The notes under the pieces were generated by a model. The model made no database searches. It was not told where the DNA came from and worked only from the letters and a program-made list of their open reading frames with translations. This document shows positions 33,568 to 43,100 of a stretch of DNA of 64,000 nt, piece after piece. A program made the position numbers and the translations under genes. Positions within the stretch are counted from its first letter, which is position 1; each line of letters begins with the position of its first letter. Origin of the DNA: Salinibacterium xinjiangense (lineage in GTDB: Bacteria; Actinomycetota; Actinomycetes; Actinomycetales; Microbacteriaceae); assembly GCF_014645015.1 (NCBI RefSeq), contig NZ_BMLC01000001.1, positions 620,001 through 684,000 on the forward strand, given 5' to 3'.

Positions 33568-34422
33568 TCAGCAGCCCGGACCACGAGGGTCCACCGTACA
33601 CTCGCGCTCGACGAGCACGGTCGTGGCGCGGCCCGCGGTCGCGGTGAGCCGGTTGGTCGGTACCGCCAGCACGCCGCTGATGGAGGTCCATCCGCCGGCG
33701 CCGAAACGGTATTCGGAGGCATACAGCACCGACAGTTCGATCACATAGGTTCCCGGTGACCGATAGATGTGGCTTCCGGATGTCGCGCTGAACTCTGCGA
33801 CCCCAGAGGCCGCCCAGGAGGCGCCAGGGCTGCTGAGGGTCGCCGAGGTACCGTCACCGTAGTTCCACCGCCACCCCACCGGCGTGAACCGGACGGATGC
33901 CGGCTGCCCCAGCAGCGCGCCATCGACCACCTGCTGGTTCGAATCGGCGAAGAAGTTGGTGTCGAGTCCGATGATCATCCATCCATCGGGTTCCATCCCC
34001 GCGACGTCTGCTGTCGGGCGGAAATTCGCAATGTCAGTCAGGGTGACGGACTGAACGGGAGGAACAACGGGCACCGCCGGCAAATTCTTTCCGGGGCCAA
34101 ACCCCTGGCACCGGTTGCCCTGAACGGGAAACCGACACCCCTGATCAACAATGGGCTCCGAGTCGCTGCCCTCGTTGCCACCGTTGCCACCGTTGCCACC
34201 GTTGCCACCTGACGGGGACCGCGGTGAGCCGGGCTGGGTGACGTCAATGCCGAGGGTGACATCCTCGTCGCCGACGCCTGCGGAAATCTCCCCGCAAAGG
34301 CCAATTATTGCGTCAGAAGGCTGGCAACTGGAAAGAGCAGGCGATGCTTGCGCAGGAGTCCCGGTGAATGTGAAGAATATAGATGTTGCTACCGCAGCTA
34401 GCAGAAATTTACGCCGGACCAT
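33568..34422 (-). CDS. Secreted PKD-domain protein
   Basis: 284 residues. A signal peptide (MVRRKFLLAAVATSIFFTFT, cleavage after AQA) is followed by a low-complexity Gly-Asn linker (SGGNGGNGGNGGNEG) and a region with four cysteines. A PKD domain has the diagnostic WRWNYGDGTSATLS and HIYRSPGTYVIELSV. PKD domains are extracellular Ig-like folds involved in binding. The C-terminus has a further Cys pair (ECTVDPRGPGC). It overlaps the lipoprotein gene by 25 bp, so both are co-expressed. The ligand is unknown. Confidence 0.78.
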   Translation of the reverse strand: MVRRKFLLAAVATSIFFTFTGTPAQASPALSSCQPSDAIIGLCGEISAGVGDEDVTLGIDVTQPGSPRSPSGGNGGNGGNGGNEGSDSEPIVDQGCRFPVQGNRCQGFGPGKNLPAVPVVPPVQSVTLTDIANFRPTADVAGMEPDGWMIIGLDTNFFADSNQQVVDGALLGQPASVRFTPVGWRWNYGDGTSATLSSPGASWAASGVAEFSATSGSHIYRSPGTYVIELSVLYASEYRFGAGGWTSISGVLAVPTNRLTATAGRATTVLVERECTVDPRGPGC

Positions 34423-34949
34423 GGCTCACTCCTTGCCAGCTTCAATTCGGTGGGTACGGAGTCGTCAGCCTCAAAACCGATCTCGAGTGGCAGTCGATCT
34501 GGACGATTATCCGGTGTCACAACTGACCCGGTTTCATCAATTACGCGCACCTTTGACACGTCAAGGCAGAGATAAAGATCTATGTTCGCAAAATTCGGGC
34601 CTTGGTCGACTTGCACCAAGCTAATTGCGTCAAAGGTGGAGATTCCTTCCGCTCGAAGACCCTTTGTTTGATACACGCTGAAGGAGTCGCTGGCGCTCGC
34701 CTGCTGATCAGCCGTCACAAATAGCTCGAGCCGTTCCGGGTTTGCACCCCCGTCAGCAGCGATCAAGTCGGACATCGCGAGGTACGCGGCATACGCCTCC
34801 GTGGCGGCAGCGAGCGCCTCTTCGTCGCTGGCGAAGATGGGTGCGGCGGTAGCCTCGGGCGGTGGCGTTGCGATCGGCTGCTGCGGCAGGCATCCACTAA
34901 GCAGCAGCGCACCGATTGCCGCCGCAGCGATTGTCGTGAGTGCGCGCAT
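34398..34949 (-). CDS. Hypothetical lipoprotein
   Basis: 183 residues. An N-terminal lipoprotein signal ends in the lipobox LLLSGC, so the mature protein would be anchored to the outer face of the membrane by a diacylglyceryl-Cys. It is followed by a Pro/Thr-rich linker and a helical, acidic region with DEEALAAATEAYAAYLAMSD. Two cysteines occur near the C-terminus (LCLDV, NFC-end). No known domain was recognised. It is translationally overlapped with the PKD protein downstream. A TAGCGT -10 is 6 nt before the ATG. Confidence 0.72.
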   Translation of the reverse strand: MRALTTIAAAAIGALLLSGCLPQQPIATPPPEATAAPIFASDEEALAAATEAYAAYLAMSDLIAADGGANPERLELFVTADQQASASDSFSVYQTKGLRAEGISTFDAISLVQVDQGPNFANIDLYLCLDVSKVRVIDETGSVVTPDNRPDRLPLEIGFEADDSVPTELKLARSEPWSGVNFC

Positions 34950-35226
34950 GACCACACGCTAGCAAGGTGCCGCCAGCGGGATGGGAAAGTTTCCACACTG
35001 AGCGGGCTGCCCCGTCGCTTGCGCGGTGCCGCCCCGCGTCTGTCGATCAGCCTCGGTGTGCGAAATGAAGGTTCCGGCGGCCCGAAGCGACGTTCAGCCC
35101 CATGGCCACACTGTCGAGCCCCGTTGATCCTTCATTTCGCAGGGACGCACGACCCGGGTGGCCGCTTCTCATGGAGCAGGCAGGAGGCAGGGGGCAGGGG
35201 GCAGGGGGCGCCGGCAGCGTGCCACG
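34950..35226. other. Intergenic region with inverted repeat and G-rich tract
   Basis: No gene is seen. It contains the inverted repeat at 35059-35141 and a purine-rich run with repeated GCAGGGG units at about 35176-35212, just before the aminotransferase promoter. Confidence 0.5.
35059..35141. repeat. Inverted repeat, possible REP/MITE-like element
   Basis: Perfect 13-bp arms TGCGAAATGAAGG (35059-35071) and CCTTCATTTCGCA (35129-35141) are separated by 57 bp. This is too long a spacer for a terminator; it may be an interspersed repeat element. Confidence 0.6.
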
Positions 35227-35232
35227 TAAGCT
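35227..35232 (+). promoter_or_regulatory. Candidate -10 of the aminotransferase gene
   Basis: TAAGCT, 6 nt before the GTG at 35239; leaderless arrangement. Confidence 0.4.
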
Positions 35233-35238
35233 CGGGGT

Positions 35239-36438
35239 GTGAGTGTTCATGGGTCCTGGGAGCGTGCCGCGAGGGGTGCGATGCTCCTCGGAGCGGATGG
35301 CGAGCTGCGCCAGACGATCTTCGGCGAGATGTCAGCCCTTGCGGCGAGCACCGGCGCGATCAACCTGGGCCAGGGTTTTCCTGACGAAGAGGGGCCCATC
35401 GAGGTTCTGGATGCCGCCCGCCAGGCCATCAGGGACGGCGCCAACCAATACCCGCCAGCGCTCGGCATGCCGGTGCTGCGCGAGGCGATCGCCGCCCACC
35501 AGCAGCGGTTCTACGGGCTCCGGGTGGATCCCGACAGCCAGGTGCTCGTCACCGCTGGCGCCACCGAGGCTCTCGCTGCGACCATCCTCGCGCTGACCGA
35601 GGAGGGCGACGAGGTGCTCACTCTCGAACCCTTCTATGACGCGTATGGCGCGATGATCGCATTCGGTAAAGCCACCCACGTGACTGTGCCGCTGAGGGCC
35701 CCGCACTTCCTGCCCGACCACGAAGACCTGCGTGCGGCCGTGACCGACCGAACCCGCCTCATCCTGATCAACTCGCCGCACAACCCGACCGGATCGGTAC
35801 TCCCGCGCGAAACTCTCGAGCTGATCATCGAGCTGGCGTACGACCACGACGCGATCATCGTGACCGACGAGGTGTATGAGCACCTCACCTTCGAGGTCGA
35901 GCACACCCCCATCTCCAGCCTCCCCGGAGGCTTCGACCGCACGGTCACCATTTCCAGCGGCGGTAAGACATTCAGTACGACCGGCTGGAAAATCGGCTGG
36001 ATCATCGCTCCCCAGCCGATCCTGCAGGCGATCCTCGCCGTGAAGCAGTACCTCACCTACGTGAACGGGGCACCGTTCCAGCCGGCGATCGCCGTGGGAC
36101 TGGGGCTTCCCGACGAGTTCTTCAGCGGCGTGGCATCCACCCTGCAGCACAAATGCGAGATCCTGAGCGCTGGCCTCACCTCCGCCGGATTCACCGTCAG
36201 CACGCCCCAGGCCGGTTACTTCGTGATCGCGGATGCCGCAGCGCTCGGCGTGACCGATGCAGCCGAGTTCTGCCGCTCGCTGCCGTCACTGGCCGGGGTC
36301 GCGGCCGTGCCCGTGAGTGCCTTCGTGCATCCTGACCGGCGCGGAGGCTTCGAGACCCTCCTGCGGTTCGCGTTCTGCAAGAAGATCGACGTGCTCGAGC
36401 GCGCCGCCGCCCAGCTCGCGGAGCTCCGGCTCAACTGA
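35239..36438 (+). CDS. Class I/II pyridoxal-phosphate aminotransferase
   Basis: 399 residues. Motifs in order are INLGQGFPDEEGP, VLVTAGATEALAATILAL (PLP phosphate site), INSPHNPTGSVLPRETLELI, IIVTDEVYEHLTFE and SSGGKTFSTTGWKIGWII, where the Lys forms the Schiff base. The pattern matches the methionine/kynurenine aminotransferase-like group; the physiological substrate is not clear. It starts at GTG 35239. The last segment (FCKKIDVLERAAAQLAEL) is typical. It is a single plus-strand gene upstream of the convergent nitrilase-family gene. Confidence 0.9.
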   Translation: MSVHGSWERAARGAMLLGADGELRQTIFGEMSALAASTGAINLGQGFPDEEGPIEVLDAARQAIRDGANQYPPALGMPVLREAIAAHQQRFYGLRVDPDSQVLVTAGATEALAATILALTEEGDEVLTLEPFYDAYGAMIAFGKATHVTVPLRAPHFLPDHEDLRAAVTDRTRLILINSPHNPTGSVLPRETLELIIELAYDHDAIIVTDEVYEHLTFEVEHTPISSLPGGFDRTVTISSGGKTFSTTGWKIGWIIAPQPILQAILAVKQYLTYVNGAPFQPAIAVGLGLPDEFFSGVASTLQHKCEILSAGLTSAGFTVSTPQAGYFVIADAAALGVTDAAEFCRSLPSLAGVAAVPVSAFVHPDRRGGFETLLRFAFCKKIDVLERAAAQLAELRLN

Positions 36439-36512
36439 AGCGGCCCGCGCGCCTCTGTCGCCGATCTTCGCGAGAGCGGCGCACGACCGGTGATTCGGGG
36501 CAGCAGACCGTT

Positions 36513-37307
36513 CTAGAGGGCGTGGGTCCCGAACCTGCGCAGTGCGAGGGCCGGATTGACGCGGCGCACCGCTGCCACGCGCTCCGGCGTTACCTCCGCC
36601 ACCGCGATGCCTGCCTCGTCGCCGATCGTCACAAGCTCGACACCCATCGGGTCGACGACCATGCTGTTCCCGGCGCCGATCGGCGGCGCGTGATCGGCAG
36701 CGGCGATATAGACGGTGTTTTCGAGGGCACGCGCGGTGACGAGGGTGCGCCAGTGGTGCTCCTTGAGCGGTCCACGCACCCATTCGGCGGGCACCAGCAG
36801 CAGGTCGGCACCGACATCGACCAGCTGGCGCGATACCTCGGGAAAACGGATGTCGTAACACGTCTGCATACCGACGGTGAACCCCTCCCACGGAAAGGTC
36901 TGCGGCGGCGCAATATCCCCGGCGCGCACGATGTCAGACTCGCGCTGCCCGAACGCGTCGTAGAGGTGCAGCTTGCGATAGGTGGCCACCACGACCCCGG
37001 CTGGAGACACGGCCACCAGCGTATTGCTGACGTGCGTGGCATCCATGGTTTCGAGCATGCCCGCCACCAGGTGGATGCCCAGCGTCGACGCAATCTCTTT
37101 CAGCGAACTGACGAAAGGACCGTCCACAGCCTCAGCGGCGGCGAGCGATGCTGCACCGAGCTGCGGTTCGAAGAAAGACGAGTATTCCGGGAACACCACC
37201 AGCGTCGCCCCCCGACCCGCTGCGTTCTCGGAATACGACCGGATGACCGCGAGGTTCGCTGGGACATCGTTTCCCGGTGCGAACTGCGCTATCGCGACAA
37301 AACTCAC
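36513..37307 (-). CDS. Carbon-nitrogen hydrolase (nitrilase superfamily)
   Basis: 264 residues. The catalytic triad is Glu in [11 protein letters not shown], Lys in [13 protein letters not shown] and Cys in [13 protein letters not shown], as in nitrilase-family amidases (Nit1/Nit2-like omega-amidases). These cleave C-N bonds of amides, possibly deaminated-glutathione or omega-amide products. It begins at GTG 37307, where it overlaps the nadE stop as GTGA; a GTG four codons upstream is less likely. Being coupled to nadE, it might supply ammonia for ammonia-dependent NAD synthetase, but that is inference. Confidence 0.9.
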   Translation of the reverse strand: MSFVAIAQFAPGNDVPANLAVIRSYSENAAGRGATLVVFPEYSSFFEPQLGAASLAAAEAVDGPFVSSLKEIASTLGIHLVAGMLETMDATHVSNTLVAVSPAGVVVATYRKLHLYDAFGQRESDIVRAGDIAPPQTFPWEGFTVGMQTCYDIRFPEVSRQLVDVGADLLLVPAEWVRGPLKEHHWRTLVTARALENTVYIAAADHAPPIGAGNSMVVDPMGVELVTIGDEAGIAVAEVTPERVAAVRRVNPALALRRFGTHAL

Positions 37308-38131
37308 TCCGACTGCCACCAGTCATCGAACGGCGACACCGGCACTGTGCGCTTGTGGCGGGTGTTGATGTAGCGGGTCTCGATGGCGACGGCGACGGCC
37401 TCCGGAACTGCCTTGCCCTCGAGGTAGTCGTCGATATCGGAGTAGCTCAGGCCGAGGTTCGCCTCATCGGTCTGGCCTGGGGTGTCGTCGAGCAGGTCGG
37501 CTGTCGGCAGCTTGAGATAGAGGCGCTCGGGCGCCTCGAGGTGCTCCAGCAGCGCGCGACCCTGGCGCTTGGTGAGGCCGGTCAGGGGCAGGATGTCGGC
37601 ACCGCCGTCACCGAACTTGGTGAAGAACCCGGTGACAGCTTCAGCAGCGTGGTCGGTGCCCACGACGAGAAGGCCGGACTGGCCGGCGAGCGCGTACTGC
37701 GACACCATCCGGGAGCGCGCCTTGACATTGCCCTTGATGAAGTCGAGCATCTCGGCACCCGTCGCGTCGAGGTACTCGGCCTCGAACCCGTCGACGGCAC
37801 GGTGGATGTTGAAGCGCACGTGCCTGTCCGGCGTGATGAACGAGAGGGCAAGCTGCGCGTCATCCTCGTCGGCCTGCGTGTTGTAGGGAAGGCGCACCGC
37901 GGTGAATTCGGCGGGGGTGCCCTCGGCCCGCAACTCTTCGGCCGCGAGCTGGCTGAGTCGCCCGGCGAGGGTGGAGTCCTGCCCACCGCTGATGCCGAGG
38001 ACGAAACCTTTAGCGCCGCTGACGCGCAGGTATTCCTTGAGGAAGTCGATGCGCATCCGCACCTGGTCGGCCGCGATGATCGTCGGCTGCACATTCAGGT
38101 CGTAGATGATTCGTGCCTGCAGGGGTGTCAT
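37304..38131 (-). CDS. nadE: Ammonia-dependent NAD+ synthetase
   Basis: 275 residues, so it lacks the N-terminal glutaminase domain and depends on ammonia. It amidates deamido-NAD with ATP in the last step of NAD synthesis. The ATP pyrophosphatase P-loop is [17 protein letters not shown]. Other family motifs are [63 protein letters not shown] and [16 protein letters not shown]. It is coupled to the nitrilase-family gene by a 4-nt overlap, which may provide ammonia. It complements pncB at 18959-20263. Confidence 0.95.
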   Translation of the reverse strand: MTPLQARIIYDLNVQPTIIAADQVRMRIDFLKEYLRVSGAKGFVLGISGGQDSTLAGRLSQLAAEELRAEGTPAEFTAVRLPYNTQADEDDAQLALSFITPDRHVRFNIHRAVDGFEAEYLDATGAEMLDFIKGNVKARSRMVSQYALAGQSGLLVVGTDHAAEAVTGFFTKFGDGGADILPLTGLTKRQGRALLEHLEAPERLYLKLPTADLLDDTPGQTDEANLGLSYSDIDDYLEGKAVPEAVAVAIETRYINTRHKRTVPVSPFDDWWQSE

Positions 38132-38202
38132 TCTAAGAATCTACCGTCCCCTCGACACGCTCGTTTAATCCCTAAGCAATCCCCCAGCAATCCCGGCACC
38201 GA

Positions 38203-38208
38203 TACCAT
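38203..38208 (+). promoter_or_regulatory. Candidate -10 of the phosphopantetheinyl transferase gene
   Basis: TACCAT, 6 nt before the ATG at 38215. Confidence 0.4.
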
Positions 38209-38214
38209 CGACCG

Positions 38215-38799
38215 ATGCCCGTGCTGCCTGAGTTCATTCGCCTCAGCTGGCAGCGCCCCGGGCTCGATCCGCCCCAGCGCAGCACTGCACTGGCGATGCT
38301 CAGCCCTGCCGAACTCAGCCGTGCCGAACTCACCAGGGCAGGCAGCGTCAGCGTCATCCAGGGGAGGATGCTGCTGCGCACGCTGGCCGGAGAACTGCTG
38401 GGTCTCGACCCCCGTGCCGTGCCGCTCAGCGCAACCTGCGCCGACTGTGGCGGGCCGCACGGCCAGCCCCGGATTCCCGGACTCACCGTGAGCCTGTCGC
38501 ACTGTGCCACCGCCGTGGTCGCGGTCGCCACCGCGGAGGGTCACATCGGGGTCGATGTCGAGCCGCTCGAGGGCTCAGCCGAACGTGCGGCTGCGATCGC
38601 GGAAGTGGCGGGGGCCGGAGGCATCCGACGGTGGACCAGTGTGGAGGCGGTACTGAAGTGCGACGGGCGGGGGTTGCGCGTCGACCCTCGCGAGGTGGCG
38701 GTCACGGAGGGCAGTGCGGCCCTTGGAGATGGGCAGTACCAGCTGTGGTATCCGGAGCTTGCTGACGACCTGCAGGTGACCGTCGCCTGGCGAGCGTAA
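38215..38799 (+). CDS. 4'-phosphopantetheinyl transferase superfamily protein
   Basis: 194 residues. It would transfer phosphopantetheine from CoA to the Ser of carrier domains. The family motifs are PGLTVSLSHCATAVVAVATA, IGVDVEPLEG (Mg-binding Asp-x-Glu) and RRWTSVEAVLKCDGRG (W-x3-EAxxK). The protein is shorter than Sfp-type enzymes (about 220-240), with a compact N-terminus carrying a CADC pair. It lies beside the M1 peptidase and the NRPS, whose carrier Ser (FFDLGGGSL) it is the obvious candidate to activate. It is read in the opposite direction to them. Confidence 0.85.
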   Translation: MPVLPEFIRLSWQRPGLDPPQRSTALAMLSPAELSRAELTRAGSVSVIQGRMLLRTLAGELLGLDPRAVPLSATCADCGGPHGQPRIPGLTVSLSHCATAVVAVATAEGHIGVDVEPLEGSAERAAAIAEVAGAGGIRRWTSVEAVLKCDGRGLRVDPREVAVTEGSAALGDGQYQLWYPELADDLQVTVAWRA

Positions 38800-38839
38800 A
38801 CCCCCGCGTAAGTCCGTCACCTATGCAGGCGATGAGTTG

Positions 38840-40162
38840 CTACGGCAGCTTCGGCACGGCCGTGCCGAACAGCCATTCGTCGAAGAGGCGGTCGAGCGGC
38901 CTCGGCGAGAAGTCGGCCGCGAGCGCCCTGAAATCATCGGTGCCGACGACACCGAACCTGTTCGCCGTCGTCCACTCGCGCAGGAGATCGAAGAAGTTCT
39001 CGTCGCCGATGGTGCGCCGAAGCGCGTGAAGCGTGAGCGCGCCACGCTTGTAGACCCGGTCGTCGAACATCAGTACCGGGCCGGGGTCACCGATCGTGAT
39101 GTCTGTCGACTGGCCTACGAGACCGCGGCGAAACTGGCGCGCCAAAGAATCCGCGGACTGCCCGCCCTTGTGCTCAGACCAAAGCCACTCGGCGTAGCAG
39201 GCGAAACCCTCATTGAGCCAGATGTGCTTCCATGATTCGAGACCCACGCTGTTGCCAAACCACTGGTGGGCTAGTTCGTGGGCGACGAGTCGCTCCACCA
39301 GCCCGACCCCGCCGGCGTGGTTGGAGCCGAAGATCGCCATGGCCTGGGCTTCGAGCGGAATCTCGAGCTCGTCGGGCGTGACGATCACGGTGTAGGCCGG
39401 GAACGGATAAGGGCCGAATGAGTTCTCGAAGAGCTCCATCATCGCGGGCAGTTTCGAGAAATCGGCGAGCACTCCCTCACGCAGGTTGGGCGGATAGACG
39501 AGCGCCCCCGGCACGGAGCCGAGTTCGATGGGTGTGCGCACGTAACGACCGATCTGCAGCGTCACAAGGTAGCTGGCGGTTGGCTCCGCCTGCTCGAACA
39601 CCCAGTAGCCGCGGCCCGACGAGACGGTGTGCCGCTTCTGCACCCCGGCGCCGACGACGGTGTAGCCCTGTTCCGTCGCGACCCGGATGCCGTAGCTGGC
39701 CCTGTCGGCGACGTCGTCGTTGCAGGGGTACCAGCTCGGCGAACCAGACGGCTGTGAGGCGACGAGCACGCCGTCATCCAACTCCTCCCAGCCGACCGGC
39801 CCCCAGGTGCTGGGTCGCGGCACGGGCGAGCCGGAGTATTCGATGACCACGATGAACGGCGTGTTCGCTGCGATCGGGGTGGCCGGGGTGATGATCAGCT
39901 TGTTGGTCGCCTGCCGGAAGGTCGATCCGCGCTGGCCCTCGATACGCACCTTGTCGACGCGAAGGCGGGAGAGGTCGAGGCTGAACTTCTCGAGCACCTG
40001 GGTGCTGGTCGCGCGAATGATCGCCGTGCCATCCAGCCTGTTGGTGGCGACCCGGTAGCGGATGTCGAGCTCGTAGCGATCGACACCGTATCCGCCGTTC
40101 CCGTTGCCCGGGAGGTAGCTGTCGCCCGCCGTTGCCGCTCCGATACCCGGCAGCGACTTCAT
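38840..40162 (-). CDS. M1 family zinc metallopeptidase
   Basis: 440 residues from the ATG at 40162. The zinc site HExxH is visible in LVAHELAHQWFGNSVGL, with the third ligand Glu in IWLNEGFACYAEW, and the exopeptidase-type motif is represented by EAQAMAIFGSN (the GxMEN region changed). The protein has the beta-sandwich N-domain and the catalytic domain, but lacks the large C-terminal helical domain of PepN, so it is a short M1 enzyme. It starts at the ATGA junction with the NRPS stop. The operon with a Pls/PosA-type synthetase suggests processing or degradation of its product. Confidence 0.9.
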   Translation of the reverse strand: MKSLPGIGAATAGDSYLPGNGNGGYGVDRYELDIRYRVATNRLDGTAIIRATSTQVLEKFSLDLSRLRVDKVRIEGQRGSTFRQATNKLIITPATPIAANTPFIVVIEYSGSPVPRPSTWGPVGWEELDDGVLVASQPSGSPSWYPCNDDVADRASYGIRVATEQGYTVVGAGVQKRHTVSSGRGYWVFEQAEPTASYLVTLQIGRYVRTPIELGSVPGALVYPPNLREGVLADFSKLPAMMELFENSFGPYPFPAYTVIVTPDELEIPLEAQAMAIFGSNHAGGVGLVERLVAHELAHQWFGNSVGLESWKHIWLNEGFACYAEWLWSEHKGGQSADSLARQFRRGLVGQSTDITIGDPGPVLMFDDRVYKRGALTLHALRRTIGDENFFDLLREWTTANRFGVVGTDDFRALAADFSPRPLDRLFDEWLFGTAVPKLP

Positions 40163-43100
40163 GAGACCTTCGCGTGATAGTCCGCAAAGCGCACCTCTCG
40201 CCACGGCCCGATGGGGTTACCGCTCCAGCGGCTGCCGACCGGCACCAGTTCGCCTCGCATCACGAGCGATGCCGGGCCGACCGTGCCATGATCGCCGATG
40301 GTCGCAGCGGGGAGGATGACGCTGTGCGGGCCGAGGGTCGCGCCATCGTGCAGCGTCACAACATCCATACTCATGATTCGATCATGGAACAGGTGGGTTT
40401 GCACAACACAGCCCCGGTTGACTGTCGCGCCGTCACCGAGGTGCGCGAGGTCGGCCTCGGGCAGCCAGTACGTCTCGCACCACACACCGCGGCCGATTGT
40501 CGCGCCAAGGCTCCGCAGCCACCAGACGAGGGCCGGGGTGCCCGTCGCCGCTTGCGCGAACCAGGGCGCGGCAACCATCTCGACGAACGTGTCTGCCACT
40601 TCGGTGCGCCAGACGAACGACGACCAGAGTGGATGCTCCGCCACCCGAATGCGCCCGACGAAGATCCACTTCGCTGCGGTGCTGGCCGCTGCGGCAACCG
40701 CCCCTGCGGCCAGCATGACGATCCCGCTCACCAGCGCCGTGACGAAGGCCCCGAACGTGACGGTCAGGGCGGCGAGGGCAAACAAGACGCTGAGGCCGAG
40801 GCCGTACGACACGATGACCGGCAGCACGCGCAACAGCTCCCACAGCGCGCGGGCGATGCGCAGCCCGGAGGGAGGGCTGAACGTGCGGCTGTCGTCGGCG
40901 GCGGCGATCGTGCGGCGCAGGCGCACGGGGGGCGAGCCGAGCCACGACGAGCCGGCCTTCGACTTGCGAGGGGCCGCCGAGAGCACGGCGACGAGGCCGT
41001 CCTTCGGCACTTTATGCCCGCCGGCCGCCATGCCGGAGTTGCCGATAAACGCCCGTTTGCCGATCTCCGCTTCACCCACGCGTACCCAGCCCCCACCGAG
41101 TTCGTAGGACGCGATCATGGTGTCGTCGGCCAGGAACGCGCCGTCACGGATGGTGGTCATCGACGGGAGCAGCAACACCGTCGAGGCTTCGACATTGCGG
41201 CCCACTTTCGCCCCGAGCATCCTGAGCCAGACGGGTGTGAAAAGACTCGCGTAGAGCGGGAACAGCAGGGTGCGCGACAGGTCGAGCAGGCGTTCGATAC
41301 TCCAGACCTGCCAGCCCGTTCGGCTACGCACGCCGAAGATGCCCGGCTTCAGGCCGATGCTGAGCAGCCTGGTCAGGATGACGACGAACGCCGCGAGCAC
41401 CACCGCGGAGAGGACTGTGGCGGGCGCCACGACCGCGGCGGCGCGCCAGGCGGCGTCAGCCAGGGTCGGTGCATCGCGGATCGCGGCAGCGACGACCAAT
41501 CCCCCCGCGGCGAGCGAGACGATGGGGATCAGGGACAGCAGGGTCGACGACAGCCCGAAAGCGAACACCCAGCGGCGACCTCGGGCCGGACGGTGGTCGG
41601 GCCACCACGCGGTGCGTCCACCTACCCGCTGGGCCGGCGAACCCTCCCAGCGCTGCCCGGCGGGTACACGCCCGAAGACAGCGGAACCGGGAGCGATCTC
41701 GGCGTGCTTGCCCACCCGGGTTCCGGCAAGAAGCGTGCTGCGGGCCCCGATCGAACTGTGGGCGCCAATGCGAATCCCGCCGATGCGGAGGATGTCACCG
41801 TCGATCCAGTAACCGGTGAGGTCGACTTCTGGTTCGATAGAAGCCCCGTATCCGATCTCGAGCATCCCCGTGACCGGGGGGAGCGTGTGCAGGTCGACGT
41901 CGTGGTCGATCTTCGCGCCGAGAGCCCGCGCGTAGTAGGTGATCCACGGGGCGCCGGCAAGGCTCACGGCACCGACGAGGTGCGCTGCCTGCTCGGCCAG
42001 CCAAAGCCGGAGGTGCACGCTGCCGCCGCGCGGATAGTCGCCTGCCCGCACACCGGCCAGCAGAAGTCGCGCGCAGATCACCGCGATCGCCATGCGACCA
42101 AGCGGTGTGGCGAAGAGAAGCAGTGCCGGGATGAGCATGAACAGGTCAACGCGGGGAAGCGCTGCGAAGCCGGTCGTCAGGTTCAGGATCTCACTTGCAC
42201 TCAACAGGTACACGAGCCAGCGCATGCCGCTCAGGGCATATAGCGGCACCCCCAGCAGGGTCTGCAGAACCTGCATGCGGCGCGGCGTCGGTGTCACCCG
42301 GTGATAGTCGTCCCTCGGTGCCTCCGGCGCTTGCGCTGCTATCGCGTCGGCCATGGCTCCCAGCGTCGGATGCGCATAAATCTCAGCGACGGTGAACTCG
42401 GTGGCGTGCTGCCTGATCCTGGCAACCAGTTGGGCCGCAGCAAGCGAACCGCCGCCAAGGTCGAAGAAGTTCGACGAGAGCTCTGTGGCGGGAACGCCGA
42501 GCACGGCCAGCCACGACTCGGAGAGGGCACGCTGGTTTTCGTCGAGACCGGCGTTGTCTGCCGCCAGATCCGGAAGCGGCCACGGCAGCGCGGCCCTGTC
42601 GATCTTGCCTGAGGTGCGGGTCGGCAACTCGTCGACAACGGCGAGTAGCGGCACGAGAGCGGCGGGCAGCTCCGCCCTGAGCCGCGCGATGGCCGCCGTG
42701 CGGTCGAAGTCGACCGATGCCGCAACCGCCAGGTATCCGACGATCACCTGGTTTCCCGCAGCGGTCTTCCGCACGGCAGCAGCAGCGGCAGACACGCCGG
42801 GAAGATCCTGAAGTGCCGCCTCGATCTCGCCCAGTTCGATGCGCCGACCGCCGACCTTCACCTGGTCGTCGGCACGCCCCTGGAACACGAGACCGGCCCG
42901 CTCGAACCGCACCAGGTCACCGCTACGGTAGGCCCGCTCCCACTGGAGCTGCTCGTGGCGTGCGTACTTCTCAGCGTCCTTCGCGGGGTCGAGGTAGCGG
43001 GCGAGACCCACGCCCCCGATCACGAGCTCCCCCACCTCACCCTCGGCCACCGGCATCCCGCGCTCGTCGACGACCGCGAGATCCCAACCGTCGAGTGGCA

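Noticed and set aside
40174-42243. Long open frame (689 codons) antisense to the NRPS
   Set aside because: It is rich in Arg, Asp and Gly with no domain or hydrophobic pattern, and lies entirely opposite a well-conserved NRPS; typical shadow of GC-rich coding DNA.
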